DNA from: Burkholderia gladioli | GTDB lineage: Bacteria > Pseudomonadota > Gammaproteobacteria > Burkholderiales > Burkholderiaceae | NCBI RefSeq assembly: GCF_000959725.1 | Contig: NZ_CP009323.1 | Coordinates: 2,728,001-2,792,000, forward strand | Reading direction: 5' to 3' | Length of the DNA stretch: 64,000 bases | Shown here: positions 46,667 through 56,592 of the stretch, piece by piece | Layout: the number at the start of each line of letters is the position of its first letter | How positions within the stretch are numbered: position 1 is the stretch's first letter | Translations under genes and position numbers: made by a program | The notes under the pieces: generated by a model | Database searches by the model: none | Seen by the model: the letters and a program-made list of their open reading frames with translations, nothing else | Told to the model about the DNA's origin: nothing

Positions 46667-48658
46667 TCACTTGTAGCTGGCGCTCAGCTTGGCGAAGTCC
46701 AGGCTGCCGTGACCGGTCGCGTAGTCCCAGCCCGCGCCGGCCTTGTAGCCATGCCCGTCATAACCGTTGTTGCCGGACGTGACGTCGTGCACCAGCGTCG
46801 GGCTGGCGGGCAGGTTCTGGTAAAAGCCGGGATTGGGGAAGCCGATGCTGTTGTCGTGCGCCGACTCGACCCGCGCGAAGCCGCCCACGAAGATCGGCGA
46901 GGCGAGGCTGGTGCCGCCCACCGGCCCATAACCGGTCTTGCCCTTGTGGACCAGGATCGCGCCGGTCGCGCTGGCCGCATCGAAGGACACATCCGGCAGC
47001 GCGCGCTTGGTGACCGACTTGCCCAGCGTGGCGGTTTGCCAGGCAGGCACGGGTTCGTACTGGCTGACGCCGCCGCCGGTCGCCCACAGCCGCACGGCAT
47101 CGTCGAGCGCGCCGCTGCTGGTGGCGTCGGCAAAGCGCAGGCCTTCGTTCCAGGCCGTTTCGCCGGCCCAGGTGGTGGTGTTGGTGGTGGATAGCGTGGT
47201 GCCGCCGACCGCGACCACATACGGCGAGCTGGCGGGGGTCGACACGCTGTACTTGCCCAGGTCGACGGTCGATGTCAGGCGCGGCGAGCCGAACAAGGCA
47301 TCGAACCAGTAGTTCGAGTCGCTGCCGACCACGCCGGGCTGGCCATAGGGCGAACGCGACCATTGATAGACGCCCGCGTCGCCCGAGGACACCGAGAAGA
47401 TCTGCCCCTGCGCCACCGCCTGCTTGAAGGTGCTGTCGAGCGCGGCCAGCGCGCCGCTGCCGCCCGCCGCCGTCTCGTCCGCGCCCAGCGAGACGTTGAT
47501 GATCTTGGCCTCGTTGTCGCTCACCGCCTTGTCGTAGGCGGCGGCGATGTCCGCATCGGAAGCCACGTAGCTGACGCCCGAGCCGTCGTCGATGGTATTG
47601 AGCGCGGAGTAGAAGATCAGCTGCTTGACCCCGCCCGAGGTGCCGATGATGCTCTGGCTGTCGAGATTCCACTCGCCCAGCGAATTGTCGTCGATCGGAT
47701 TGAGGGTGCCCGATCCGCCGGCCACCACCTTGGTGTCGACGGTGGCCAGCCCGGCGTTCCTGGTGAAGATGTTGAGATCGGTGATGGCCTGCGAGACATC
47801 GCCCCAGGTGATGATGCCCACCGTGGTCTTGGTCGCCGCCGGCAGGCTGCCGGCGTTGTAGATCTTCGCGAAATCGGTCGGCTGGTGGGCCACCTGCGAG
47901 GCCGCGGCGGCCTGCGGCGCGGCCGCGTTGGCCGAGGCCCCCTGGTTGCGCGCCGGGTTCGCCGGCGGCAGGGCGATCTGCGGGTGCGGCGTCACCACGT
48001 TCTGCAGGCCGAGCACGCTGTCCACGGTCGCGCCCAGCTGCGCCGGAACCAGCGCGGGCGTGTCGTTCGCATACACCGGCTTGCCCAGGTAGCTGAAGCG
48101 CTTGAGGCTGGCATGGAAGGCGTTCTGCACGTCGCTCGCGTTGCCGCTGGCCGTGACCAGCTTGTTGTTCGCCGACACCTCGACATGACTGAAACCGCTC
48201 GCCTTCAGATGCGCGATCACCGCCTGCACCTGTTCGTCGGTGGGCGCGAAGCGGGCCTTGAACTGGGCCGGCGTGAGGTATTTCTGGTAGTTGGCGCTGC
48301 CCGGCTGCTCGATCTCCTTGAGCAGCGCGTCGAGCTCGGCCTCGTTGCGATTCTTCAGTGCCACCGCGATATGCAGCGGCTGGCTCAGTTCCAGCGGCGT
48401 GACCTGCGTGTTGGGCAGGGCCGGCTTGCCGGCGCTGTTGAGCGCGTAGCGGGTGGCGGCGGTACGCGCTTGCGTGGTGCTGGCGGTGCCGGCGCTCGCG
48501 CCGGCCGGCAGCAGGAAGGCCTGGGTGCGGGTGGCGACCCAGTTGCCGGGATCGGCCGCGTGCGCGGCAGGCTGCGCGAGCACGGCGGCCGCGATGGGGA
48601 GCAGCGAAAAGGCAAAACGCTTCAGGGCACGGCGCTGGACGGACTGATGGTTTGACAT
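46667..48658 (-). CDS. Secreted S53-family (sedolisin/kumamolisin) serine-carboxyl peptidase
   Basis: The frame opens at 48787, but the ATG at 48658 (MSNHQSVQRRALKRF) begins a signal peptide ending near AHAADPG, giving 663 residues. A pro-kumamolisin activation domain fills about residues 50-200 (SANYQKYLTPAQFKARFAPT). The catalytic domain keeps the Glu and Asp in GEWNLDSQS near residue 320 and the Ser in GGTSLASPIFVGG near residue 590. The C-terminal calcium-binding part is DVTSGNNGYDGHGYKAGAGWDYATG. It is an acid-active secreted endopeptidase and stands alone on its strand. Confidence 0.93.
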   Translation of the reverse strand: MSNHQSVQRRALKRFAFSLLPIAAAVLAQPAAHAADPGNWVATRTQAFLLPAGASAGTASTTQARTAATRYALNSAGKPALPNTQVTPLELSQPLHIAVALKNRNEAELDALLKEIEQPGSANYQKYLTPAQFKARFAPTDEQVQAVIAHLKASGFSHVEVSANNKLVTASGNASDVQNAFHASLKRFSYLGKPVYANDTPALVPAQLGATVDSVLGLQNVVTPHPQIALPPANPARNQGASANAAAPQAAAASQVAHQPTDFAKIYNAGSLPAATKTTVGIITWGDVSQAITDLNIFTRNAGLATVDTKVVAGGSGTLNPIDDNSLGEWNLDSQSIIGTSGGVKQLIFYSALNTIDDGSGVSYVASDADIAAAYDKAVSDNEAKIINVSLGADETAAGGSGALAALDSTFKQAVAQGQIFSVSSGDAGVYQWSRSPYGQPGVVGSDSNYWFDALFGSPRLTSTVDLGKYSVSTPASSPYVVAVGGTTLSTTNTTTWAGETAWNEGLRFADATSSGALDDAVRLWATGGGVSQYEPVPAWQTATLGKSVTKRALPDVSFDAASATGAILVHKGKTGYGPVGGTSLASPIFVGGFARVESAHDNSIGFPNPGFYQNLPASPTLVHDVTSGNNGYDGHGYKAGAGWDYATGHGSLDFAKLSASYK

Positions 48659-49375
48659 GTTCGACTCCGAACGGAAAGGCAGGAGATGAAATCGGCGATA
48701 CCCGTCGAGGCTCGACGGGCTGCGCTCGCTTGCTGCGAGCACGGCGAAGCGGACGCGAATCACGGCGACATGTTTCCCTCCCGGCAAAACAAGACCGGTC
48801 GGGCGATCGGTGATCCACCGATGCGACCTTGCGGCCCCCTCGTATGCCGCCGCGCCGGGGGTGATCGGAGCGGCGACGCCAATGCGGCTGCGCTACCCGG
48901 ATCGGGCAGGCCGCCTGTCATGCATGCGCTGATGCTGATATTCCGGAGTGCGAATCTCATCCCCGATGCGGGCGCATCGGATGAAATGCCTGGAAAGCGT
49001 TGGTGAGAATTTGAAAGATTGCTGAAGTGATGGGGAAGATAGTGGGGAAAATCGAATGGGTCAAATGTCCGGGAGGCATTTTTTAGTGTTTTTTCTCGGA
49101 TGCTTATATGCCCGGCGGCGAGCATTCTTGTTGCCGCGACTTCGCTAAACACCCGAGGAAATCGACCATCTGGCGAGATTCCGCGAAACCGGGCAGGGAT
49201 CTTTCGAGGAATTCGGATTCCGGAAAAGAAATATATTTCGTTTGATGATCGGCCGTTGATGGTCGATTTTGATTATTTGTTCGTGGTGGAAATGGCTGGC
49301 GAAATCCGGTGTTGTTTTACGAGGGATGAAAGGATTTTGTCAATTGCGCAAGTGCGATGCGATTGGCGCGATTGT
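48659..49375. other. Intergenic stretch without a recognisable gene
   Basis: About 720 bp between the peptidase start and the AraC stop, with a fall in GC content after 48950 (for example TTTTTTAGTGTTTTTT near 49080). It should contain the peptidase promoter. No gene or RNA is supported. Confidence 0.5.
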
Positions 49376-50194
49376 TCACGATCGATGCGTGTCGTCGCGA
49401 ACCTGCGCCGCGCGCGGCAGGTAATGCCCCGGCGTTTTCCCCAGCACCTTCTTGAACATGGTGATGAAGGCATTCACCGATTCGTAGCCGAGCTCCGCGG
49501 CCACACGCTGCACCGGCAGCCCCGTCGAGAGCCTCTGGATCGCCACCACGATGTGCAGCTGGCGCCGCCAGCGGCCGAAGCTCAAGCCGGTCTCGGCCAT
49601 CACGAGCCGCGCCAGGCTGCGCTCGCTGAGCGCCACTTGCGCCGCCCATTGCGCGACCGTGGCGCGATTCGACGGGTCCTTGAGCAAGGCGGCCGCGATC
49701 CGGCGCAGTTGCCGTTTCGGCGACATCGGCAGGTGCAGCTGCTCCAGCGGCATGCCGCCCAGTTGTTCGAGCAGGACGGCGGCCAGGCGGCCGGTCGCGC
49801 TGTCTTCCTCGTAGTCGTGGGGGCGCTCGGCGAGATGGGCGATCAGTTCGCGGATCAGCGGCGGGATCGCGAAGGTGCAGCAGTGTTGCGGCATGCGCGC
49901 CGCGCCCGGCTCGACGAACAGCACGGTGATTTCCCCATTGGCCGCCACCCGGTTGCTGTGCGCGACGCCGCCGGGAATCCACACGCCGCAATGATGCGGC
50001 ACTACCCACACGCCGCTTTCGACCAGGCAGGTGACGAAGCCGCGCCGCGCGATCACCAACTGGCCTCGCCGGTGCCGGTGAACCGGCAACTCGACCGCGT
50101 TGTCGCGCGCATCCAGGTGCAGGGCCACGGCGCGGGCCGAATGGTGATCCGGGTCGAAGGCGGCCGGGGCGTGGGTGGGGTTCGGGTTGCGCAA
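49376..50194 (-). CDS. AraC-family regulator
   Basis: The frame starts at a TTG (50194) just after the LysR stop and gives 272 residues. The N-terminal cupin-like part has PVHRHRRGQLVIARRG and PHHCGVWIPGGVAH. The two C-terminal helix-turn-helix motifs are VAQWAAQVALSERSLARLV and VQRVAAELGYESVNAFITMF, followed by FKKVLGKTPGHYLP. The start lies three bases after the LysR stop, so the two genes are co-transcribed. No target gene is next to it. Confidence 0.88.
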   Translation of the reverse strand: MRNPNPTHAPAAFDPDHHSARAVALHLDARDNAVELPVHRHRRGQLVIARRGFVTCLVESGVWVVPHHCGVWIPGGVAHSNRVAANGEITVLFVEPGAARMPQHCCTFAIPPLIRELIAHLAERPHDYEEDSATGRLAAVLLEQLGGMPLEQLHLPMSPKRQLRRIAAALLKDPSNRATVAQWAAQVALSERSLARLVMAETGLSFGRWRRQLHIVVAIQRLSTGLPVQRVAAELGYESVNAFITMFKKVLGKTPGHYLPRAAQVRDDTHRS

Positions 50195-50197
50195 GGC

Positions 50198-51163
50198 TCA
50201 CCCTTGCGCCGGCGCATCCGCATTGCCGGTGCCCTCGGCCAGCGCCTGGGCATCGCGCGCCAGCATCGCCGGCAGGCGATCGGCCAGGAACGCGATCCAG
50301 GCGCCGAGCTGCGGGCTGAGCTGGGCGCGCGCCGGGTGGGCCAGCTCGACGAGCATCGACGGCATCGTGTACGCGGGAAGCAGGCGCCGCAGCGTGCCCT
50401 TGCGCAGGCCGCCCAGGGCGATCGGCGCGGGCAGGATGCCGACGCCCATGCCTTGCTCGACGGCCACCGCCATCGAGGCGGCCACGTTGACCACGAAGGG
50501 ATGCTGTTCGAAGCGTACCTGCTCGATGCCGGCGGGTCCGCTGAATTGCCAGTCGCTGAAGGGCATGCCGGGCGAGCGCAGGTGCAGGCAGGTATGCGCC
50601 TGCAGATCGGCGGGCGTTCGCGGCACGCCGTGGGCGGCCAGGTAGTCCGGCGAGGCGCAGACGATGCAGGAGATCTCGCCGAGCCGCCGCGAGACGATGC
50701 CGTCGCCGGCCGGCATGTCGGAGATGGTGAGGGTGCCGTCGTACATCTCGTTGAGGATGTCGACCGAGCGCTGAGAGAGCGTGAGGTCGATGCTGATCTG
50801 CGGATAGGCGCGCATGAATTCGGCGACCAGCGGCATCACGTAGTGCGTGCCGAAGCTGGTCATCGAATGGATGCGCAACTGGCCGCGCGGCACCTGGGGC
50901 GGCTGGTCGGTGAGCAGTTCCGCCTCGGCGAATTCGAGGTCGGCGAGAATCTTGCGGCAGTGCCGCAGATAGCGTTCGCCCGCCTCGGTCAGTGCGACGC
51001 GGCGGGTGTTCCGGTTCAGCAGCCGGGTGCTCAGGTGCGCCTCCAGGTCCGACACGGCGCGCGAGACCTGGGCCGTCGAACGCTGCAACGCAGCCGCGGC
51101 GCCGGAGAAACTGCCTGATTCGGCGACTCGCACAAAGACGCTCATGTTTTGAGTCGTGTTCAT
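50198..51163 (-). CDS. LysR-family regulator, paired with AraC
   Basis: A 321-residue protein with the helix-turn-helix SFSGAAAALQRSTAQVSRAVSDLE and an effector domain of the LysR group that acts on aromatic or chemical-stress genes (RGQLRIHSMTSFGTHYVMPLV, SISCIVCASPDYLAAHG). It is divergent from the HD-domain gene at 51334. It stands upstream of the AraC gene with only three bases between. Confidence 0.9.
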   Translation of the reverse strand: MNTTQNMSVFVRVAESGSFSGAAAALQRSTAQVSRAVSDLEAHLSTRLLNRNTRRVALTEAGERYLRHCRKILADLEFAEAELLTDQPPQVPRGQLRIHSMTSFGTHYVMPLVAEFMRAYPQISIDLTLSQRSVDILNEMYDGTLTISDMPAGDGIVSRRLGEISCIVCASPDYLAAHGVPRTPADLQAHTCLHLRSPGMPFSDWQFSGPAGIEQVRFEQHPFVVNVAASMAVAVEQGMGVGILPAPIALGGLRKGTLRRLLPAYTMPSMLVELAHPARAQLSPQLGAWIAFLADRLPAMLARDAQALAEGTGNADAPAQG

Positions 51164-51339
51164 CCCTTGCCCACGGCGAATTCATCGAATTTCAGTATCC
51201 CATGCGTGCGCCCGGCCGGCGCGAAGCCTGACCGTTTTTAGGGATAAATTGCCTGGATCGTGATATCGAGACGATCGCCGGCGGCCAGTCGTGCCAAACT
51301 GCGGCATCCACCCCATCAGGAATCGTCAGGAGGATGCAT

Positions 51340-51966
51340 TTGACCCCGAACACCCCCGCCCACGCCACCGACGCGCTCGCGCGGCAATTCGAGTTCCTCG
51401 CCGAGCTGGACAAGCTCAAGTCCGTGATGCGCCAGTCGCCGCTGATCGATCGCAGCCGCAAGGAAAACTCCGCCGAGCATGGCTGGCACCTGTCGATGTT
51501 CGCGCTGACGCTGGCCGAGCATGCCGGCGAGGTCGACGTGCTGCACGTGGTCCGGCTGCTGCTGGTGCACGACATCGTCGAGATCGACGCCGGCGATCAT
51601 CCGATCCACGCCTCCAGCGCCGAGGCCGCGCAGATCGAGGCAGCCGAGCGCCGCGCCGCCCGGCGCATCTTCGGCCTGCTGCCCAGCCCGCAGGCCGAGG
51701 CGATGCTGGGCCTGTGGGAGGAGTTCGAGGCGGCGCAAACGCCCGAGGCGGTGTTCGCCAAGTCGCTCGACCGGCTGCAGCCGCTGCTGCTCAATACCCT
51801 GACCGACGGCGGCACCTGGACCGAGAACGGCGTGAGCGAGCAGCAGGTGCTGGAGCGCTACGGCCCGGTGATCGAGCGCGGCTCGCCCGTGCTGTGGGAA
51901 GCGGCGCGCCAGCGCGTGCGCGCGCATTTCGCCTCGCGCGAGGCGCGGGCCGGCCAGCCGGGCTGA
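51340..51966 (+). CDS. HD-domain hydrolase (YfbR/HDDC2-like 5'-deoxynucleotidase type)
   Basis: The frame includes an ATG at 51334, but AGGAGG at 51328-51333 directly abuts it; the TTG at 51340 has the right spacing and is the more likely start, giving 208 residues. Metal ligands are visible: H in SAEHGWHLSMFAL, HD in LLLVHDIVEIDAGDH, and D in FAKSLDRLQPLLLN. YfbR-like enzymes dephosphorylate deoxynucleoside 5'-monophosphates. It stands alone, divergent from the LysR gene. Confidence 0.85.
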   Translation: MTPNTPAHATDALARQFEFLAELDKLKSVMRQSPLIDRSRKENSAEHGWHLSMFALTLAEHAGEVDVLHVVRLLLVHDIVEIDAGDHPIHASSAEAAQIEAAERRAARRIFGLLPSPQAEAMLGLWEEFEAAQTPEAVFAKSLDRLQPLLLNTLTDGGTWTENGVSEQQVLERYGPVIERGSPVLWEAARQRVRAHFASREARAGQPG

Positions 51967-52109
51967 TCCTCGCGCCTTCCCTCCAGGTCGCCTCGCGCGG
52001 CCGCGATTGCCCGAATTGCGGCCCGGCAGGCGCGCAGCTCGCGCGATCGGGCCGGGCGGGCTTGCGCTAGCGTAGCGTCTTCGTCCCACGAGACCGCCGC
52101 CACCTCGCC

Positions 52110-53435
52110 ATGACCGCCACGCCGCCCGATCCGCATCCGGCCCAAGCGCATTTCGATCTCGCCCTCTCGCTGGTCGCGCAAGGCCGCCATGCCGAGGCCG
52201 AGCACGCCTATCGCCAGGTACTGGCGATCCTGCCCGGCGCCGCGGTGGCGCACAGCAATCTCGGCAACGTGCTCGAGGTGCTGGAGCGTTTCGCCGAGGC
52301 CGAGGCGCATGTGCGCCTCGCGTCGGTACTCGACCCGAACCTGCCCGAAGCCCATTGCAACCTCGCCAGCCTGATGCGCCATGCAGGGCGCCTCGAGGAG
52401 GCCGAGCTCGCCTATCGACGCGCGCTGGCGCTGCGCCCCGACTATCCCGATGCGCTGTTTGGCCTGGCCACGCTGCTGCTGAGTCTCGGGCGCTTCGAGG
52501 AGGGCTGGCCGCTCTATGAGTCGCGCTACGCGCACCCGCGCTTCGTGCACCAACGCACCCGCGCCATGCTGCCTTGCCCGCAATGGCAGGGCGAGCCGCT
52601 GGCCGGGCGCTCGCTGCTGGTATGGCAGGAGGATGGCCTGGGCGACACGATCCAGTTCGCGCGCTACCTGCCGATGCTCAAGGCCGCCGGCGCGAGCCGC
52701 GTGAGCGTCGCCTGCATGGGCGCCCTGCATCGCCTGCTGGCGGGCGTGGCCGGGGTCGACGCGGTGCTCGATCACGACAGCGCCCAGGCGCGGGCGGCGA
52801 GCTTCGATTGCTGGACCAGCCTGCTCAGCGTGCCCGCGCATTTCGGCACCTCGGCCATCACGATTCCGGCGCCCGTCGTCTTGCCGATGGAGCCGGCGCG
52901 GCTGGCACGCTGGCGCGCCCGTCTCGATACGCTCGATACCTTGGCGCCCGGAGCCGGGCGCAAGGTCGGGCTGGCATGGAAGGGCAATCCGCAACATCAC
53001 AACGACGCGCATCGCTCGCTGCCGTCGCTGGCCGCGCTGGCGCCGCTCTGGTCGGTGCCCGGGATCGGCTTCGTCAGCCTGCAGAAGGGCGCGGGCGAGG
53101 ACGAGATCGCGCCCGCGGCGGCCAGCCAGCCGCTGCTGGCGCTCGGCGCCGAGGCGGAGGACCTGGCCGACAGCGCGGCCATCCTCGCCCAGCTCGACCT
53201 GCTGATCTGCGTGGATACCTCGGTCGCCCATCTCGCCGCGACCCTGGGCGTGCCTTGCTGGGTCTTGCTGCCGGGGCGCGACGTCGACTGGCGCTGGATG
53301 CACGGGCGCGAGGACACCCCCTGGTACCCGGCGCGTCTGCGCCTGTTCCGGCAATCGGATGGGGAGGGATGGGAGCGGGTGGTGGCTCGCGTGAGACAGG
53401 CGCTGGGAGAGTGGGCGAGGACGCCTTCGACCTGA
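52110..53435 (+). CDS. TPR protein with a glycosyltransferase-9-like C-terminal domain
   Basis: A 441-residue protein. Three or four tetratricopeptide repeats fill the first 150 residues (AHFDLALSLVAQGRHAEAEHAYRQVL, PEAHCNLASLMRHAGRLEEAELAYRRAL). The rest resembles the ADP-heptose/GT9-like fold without a clear donor site: DGLGDTIQFARYLPMLKAAG, GLAWKGNPQHHNDAHRSLPSL, CVDTSVAHLAATLGVPCWVLLP. Such TPR-GT fusions are common in Burkholderia and may glycosylate proteins or envelope components. No operon partners. Confidence 0.85.
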   Translation: MTATPPDPHPAQAHFDLALSLVAQGRHAEAEHAYRQVLAILPGAAVAHSNLGNVLEVLERFAEAEAHVRLASVLDPNLPEAHCNLASLMRHAGRLEEAELAYRRALALRPDYPDALFGLATLLLSLGRFEEGWPLYESRYAHPRFVHQRTRAMLPCPQWQGEPLAGRSLLVWQEDGLGDTIQFARYLPMLKAAGASRVSVACMGALHRLLAGVAGVDAVLDHDSAQARAASFDCWTSLLSVPAHFGTSAITIPAPVVLPMEPARLARWRARLDTLDTLAPGAGRKVGLAWKGNPQHHNDAHRSLPSLAALAPLWSVPGIGFVSLQKGAGEDEIAPAAASQPLLALGAEAEDLADSAAILAQLDLLICVDTSVAHLAATLGVPCWVLLPGRDVDWRWMHGREDTPWYPARLRLFRQSDGEGWERVVARVRQALGEWARTPST

Positions 53436-53478
53436 GCGGCTCGGACCATGCCCGGCGCGAATCCCGCATGCGCTTACC

Positions 53479-54387
53479 TCAGCCCGCGCCCCACCTGCCC
53501 GACTTGGCCCGCAACGTCTCCACCGCGAGATCCACGAAGGCGCGCACCTTCTGGTTCACATGCCGGCCTTCGCGATGGATCACGTGCACCGGCAGCGGCT
53601 CGATCTCGTAATCGGCCAGCACGATCCGCAGGCGGCCCGCCGCGACTTCCTCGGTGATCTGGTAGGAGATGCCGCGCATGATGCCCAGGCCCGCCACCGC
53701 CGCGTCGATCGCCGAGTCGTTGGTGGTGGTGGACAGGCGCGGCTGGATCGACACCAGGGTCTGGCGCTCGCCCTCGCGAAAGCGCCACTCGGCCGTGGGC
53801 GCCGCGCTCACGCTCTGGATCGTGACGTGCGAGGCCAGCTCGTCGGGATGCCGGGGCGTGCCATGCGCCTTCAGATAGGCGGGCGAGGCGCACAGCACGC
53901 GTCGCACCTTGCCGACCGGGATCGCCTGCAGCGAGGAATCGGGCAGCTCGCCGATGCGGATCCCCACGTCCACGCCCTCGTCGACCAGGTTGACGATGCG
54001 GTCGAGAAACCAGCATTGCACGTTGACGGCCGGATAACGCCGCAGGTATTCGTGCGTGATCGGCAGCAGATGGAGCTTGCCGAACATCACCGGCGCGGTG
54101 ACGGTCAACTGGCCGCGCGGCGTGGTGTTCTCGCTGGCGGCGCCCAGCTCGGCCGCGGCGATGTCGGCGAGGATGCGCCGGCTGTCCTCGAAGAAGCGCG
54201 CGCCGGCGTCGGTCACGCGCACCACGCGCGTGGTGCGCGTGAGCAGCCGCACGCCGAGATGCGCCTCGAGTTCGGTCACCACGCGGCTGATCACCGAGGG
54301 CGAGACGCGCAGCTTGCGCGCGGCCGAGGCGAAACCCTCGGTCTCGACGACGGTGACGAAGACGGTCATTGCCTGATGCTTGTCCAT
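53479..54387 (-). CDS. LysR-family regulator
   Basis: A 302-residue protein starting MDKHQAMTVFVTVVE with the helix-turn-helix GFASAARKLRVSPSVISRVV. The effector domain (TVTAPVMFGKLHLLPITHEYL, RRVLCASPAYLKAHG) is of the CrgA/DsdC-like group. It lies downstream of, and on the same strand as, the reductase fusion gene at 54491, about 100 bp apart. It could regulate that gene; this is only by position. Confidence 0.9.
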   Translation of the reverse strand: MDKHQAMTVFVTVVETEGFASAARKLRVSPSVISRVVTELEAHLGVRLLTRTTRVVRVTDAGARFFEDSRRILADIAAAELGAASENTTPRGQLTVTAPVMFGKLHLLPITHEYLRRYPAVNVQCWFLDRIVNLVDEGVDVGIRIGELPDSSLQAIPVGKVRRVLCASPAYLKAHGTPRHPDELASHVTIQSVSAAPTAEWRFREGERQTLVSIQPRLSTTTNDSAIDAAVAGLGIMRGISYQITEEVAAGRLRIVLADYEIEPLPVHVIHREGRHVNQKVRAFVDLAVETLRAKSGRWGAG

Positions 54388-54490
54388 GGGCGGGGGGGAA
54401 GATGGTAGGGCCGGTGAGCGGGCGCGATGGCCGTAAAGATAGCAGCATCGGGCGCCGTCGCCGGGCCGATTGAACCCGGCGGCGCCCGTC

Positions 54491-56563
54491 TCAAAGATCG
54501 AGCAGCAGGCGCGAGCCGCCGCCCGATGCCGGGCTGGCCGGCACCGCGCAGCAGATCAGCGCCTCGCCCTCGGCCACCTCGAACTCCGGCGCTCTCGGAT
54601 AGGCCACCGCGCCCTCGACGACACGTGCGCGGCAGGACCCGCAACTGCCGCTGCGACAGCCGTATTCGGGCGCGAGCCCGCGCGCCTCGGCCAACTCCAG
54701 CAGCGAGCCCCCGTCCGGCTGCCAGCGCGCTTCCTTGCCCGACTTCACGAAGGCCACGGGCGTCGGCTCGGTGGCGGGCTCGCGCGCCGGTGCGGCCGCG
54801 GCGGCGGCATCGCGTCGTCGCTGCAGCCCCGAGGGGCCGAAGGCCTCGGCATGGATCCGCGCGTCGGCCACGTTGAGGTCGCGCAGCGCGTCGTACATCG
54901 ACTGCATGAAGCCGCCGGGGCCGCACAGATAGAAGTCGTAGTCGTCGAAGGGCAGGGTGCGCCGCAGCAGCGCGATATCGAGGCGGCCGCCGAAGTCGTA
55001 GTCCTCGTGCGCTTGCGCGCCGACCGTGTCGCTGAGCGCGCGCACCACCGTCACCGCGCCCTTCGAGGCGGCGGCCAGTTGCGCGATCTCCGCGGAGAAG
55101 GCCCGCTCGCCGAGCGAGCGCGCCGAATGGAAGAACCAGGTCGGCCGCACGCGGCGCTTGCGCAGCCCCTCGTACACGATGTGCCGCAGCATCGCCAGCA
55201 TCGGCGTGACGCCCACGCCCGCGGCCAGCAGTACGGCCGGCCGCGTCTGCGCCGCGTCGATCGTGAAGGCGCCGGCCGGCGCGCGCGTCTCGAGCGTGCT
55301 GCCCAGGCGCAGCGTGTCGTGCAGGTAGGCGGACACCAGCCCGTCGCGCTTGACGCTGATCCGGTAGACGCCGTCGGAAGGCGCGGTGGACAGCGTGTAG
55401 GTGCGAATCAGCGCACGCTCCTGGCCCGGCGGCGTGACGCGGATCGGCAGGTGCTGGCCGGCCGCGTGCGGCAGCAGGCCGGCGCCGTCGGCCGGCTGCA
55501 GGTGGAAGGAGCGGATCGCCGGCGTCTCGTCGACGATGCGGGTGACCTCGAAGGGGCGCCAGGCATGGGCCAGCGCGGCGGCCTTCAGGCGGCTGGCGGC
55601 CTCGTCCCAGCTGCCCGTCATCAGCGAGTTCGGCGACCAGCCGTCGGCGCGAAAGCGCCAGCGCAGCGGCATCGCCTGCCGGCGATGGATCACGCGGCGC
55701 GGCTTGAAATGCCACAGCCGCTCGGCGCCCTGGAAGGCGGCGATCTCCTCCGATTCGAGCTCGACGCTGGCCTCGCCCGTCATCTGCAGCATGTCGCCCG
55801 TTTCGAAATCGACGAACACCAGGCCGGCGCGCGGATTGACGAGGAAGTTGCCGAGCGTGGCGAAGAACAGGTTGCCGGCGAAGTCGGGCACGGTCAGCCG
55901 GCCGTCCTCGTCGATCCTGACAAAGCCGGCATTGCCGCCGCGATGCGAGACGTCGACCTGGCGCGCCTCGCCCTCGCCGACATAGGAGGCGACGAAGAAG
56001 GTATCGGCCGCCGCGATGATGGCGCGGGCACGCGCGTCGAGATGGTCGAACTCGAGCGGGGCGATGTCGGTGTATTGCGAGGGCTCGCGCACGAAACCGA
56101 AATCGCGCAACTGGATGTACTGCGGGCAGTTGCCGAAGCTCTGCCGCACCTGCACGTCGAAGCCGCCGGCCGTGTGCGCGCGCAGCGTGCCGTTCATGCG
56201 GTTGCGGCGGCGCGTATGCAGCTCGATGCCGAGCAGGCCGATCGCCGCGCCTTCGTACAGGCCGGGCGCGGCCGGATCGGCGGGATCGACGCCGGCCTCG
56301 ACATGCAGCCGCCCCGGCTCGGGCGACTGCATGAAGCCGGGATGGCCGCTCAGGAAGCTCGCCCAGGCATCGCCGCGTTCATCGACGGCACCGAACGCGA
56401 TGAAGGGCAACTGCGCGTAGAACTCGCGATGCTGGTCCGGCATGTAGTCGCGCACCACGCGCTGGCCCACCTCGTGCATCTTGCCGGCCACGCCGGTCTT
56501 GCGCTGGATCGCCAGCTCGCCCTCGTGCCAGGGCGATGCGGTTTCGGTGTGCGTGAGCTTCAT
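54491..56563 (-). CDS. Pyridoxamine-5'-phosphate-oxidase-like / FNR / 2Fe-2S ferredoxin fusion (flavin oxidoreductase)
   Basis: The ATG at 56563 gives 690 residues. Residues about 40-190 form a PNPOx-like flavin domain (FGAVDERGDAWASFLSGHPGF). A ferredoxin-reductase part starts near 340, with RTYTLSTAPSDGVYRISVKR binding FAD, AGVGVTPMLAMLRH binding NAD(P), and YLCGPGGFMQSMYDALRDL. The C-terminal 2Fe-2S ferredoxin has Cys in GCRSGSCGSCRARVVEG and ICCAVP. This three-domain order is found in several proteobacteria as a predicted electron-transfer protein. The GST gene lies upstream, 30 bp away. Confidence 0.9.
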   Translation of the reverse strand: MKLTHTETASPWHEGELAIQRKTGVAGKMHEVGQRVVRDYMPDQHREFYAQLPFIAFGAVDERGDAWASFLSGHPGFMQSPEPGRLHVEAGVDPADPAAPGLYEGAAIGLLGIELHTRRRNRMNGTLRAHTAGGFDVQVRQSFGNCPQYIQLRDFGFVREPSQYTDIAPLEFDHLDARARAIIAAADTFFVASYVGEGEARQVDVSHRGGNAGFVRIDEDGRLTVPDFAGNLFFATLGNFLVNPRAGLVFVDFETGDMLQMTGEASVELESEEIAAFQGAERLWHFKPRRVIHRRQAMPLRWRFRADGWSPNSLMTGSWDEAASRLKAAALAHAWRPFEVTRIVDETPAIRSFHLQPADGAGLLPHAAGQHLPIRVTPPGQERALIRTYTLSTAPSDGVYRISVKRDGLVSAYLHDTLRLGSTLETRAPAGAFTIDAAQTRPAVLLAAGVGVTPMLAMLRHIVYEGLRKRRVRPTWFFHSARSLGERAFSAEIAQLAAASKGAVTVVRALSDTVGAQAHEDYDFGGRLDIALLRRTLPFDDYDFYLCGPGGFMQSMYDALRDLNVADARIHAEAFGPSGLQRRRDAAAAAAPAREPATEPTPVAFVKSGKEARWQPDGGSLLELAEARGLAPEYGCRSGSCGSCRARVVEGAVAYPRAPEFEVAEGEALICCAVPASPASGGGSRLLLDL

Positions 56564-56592
56564 GCCAGGACTCCCGGGAAATTGCGTGTCGT

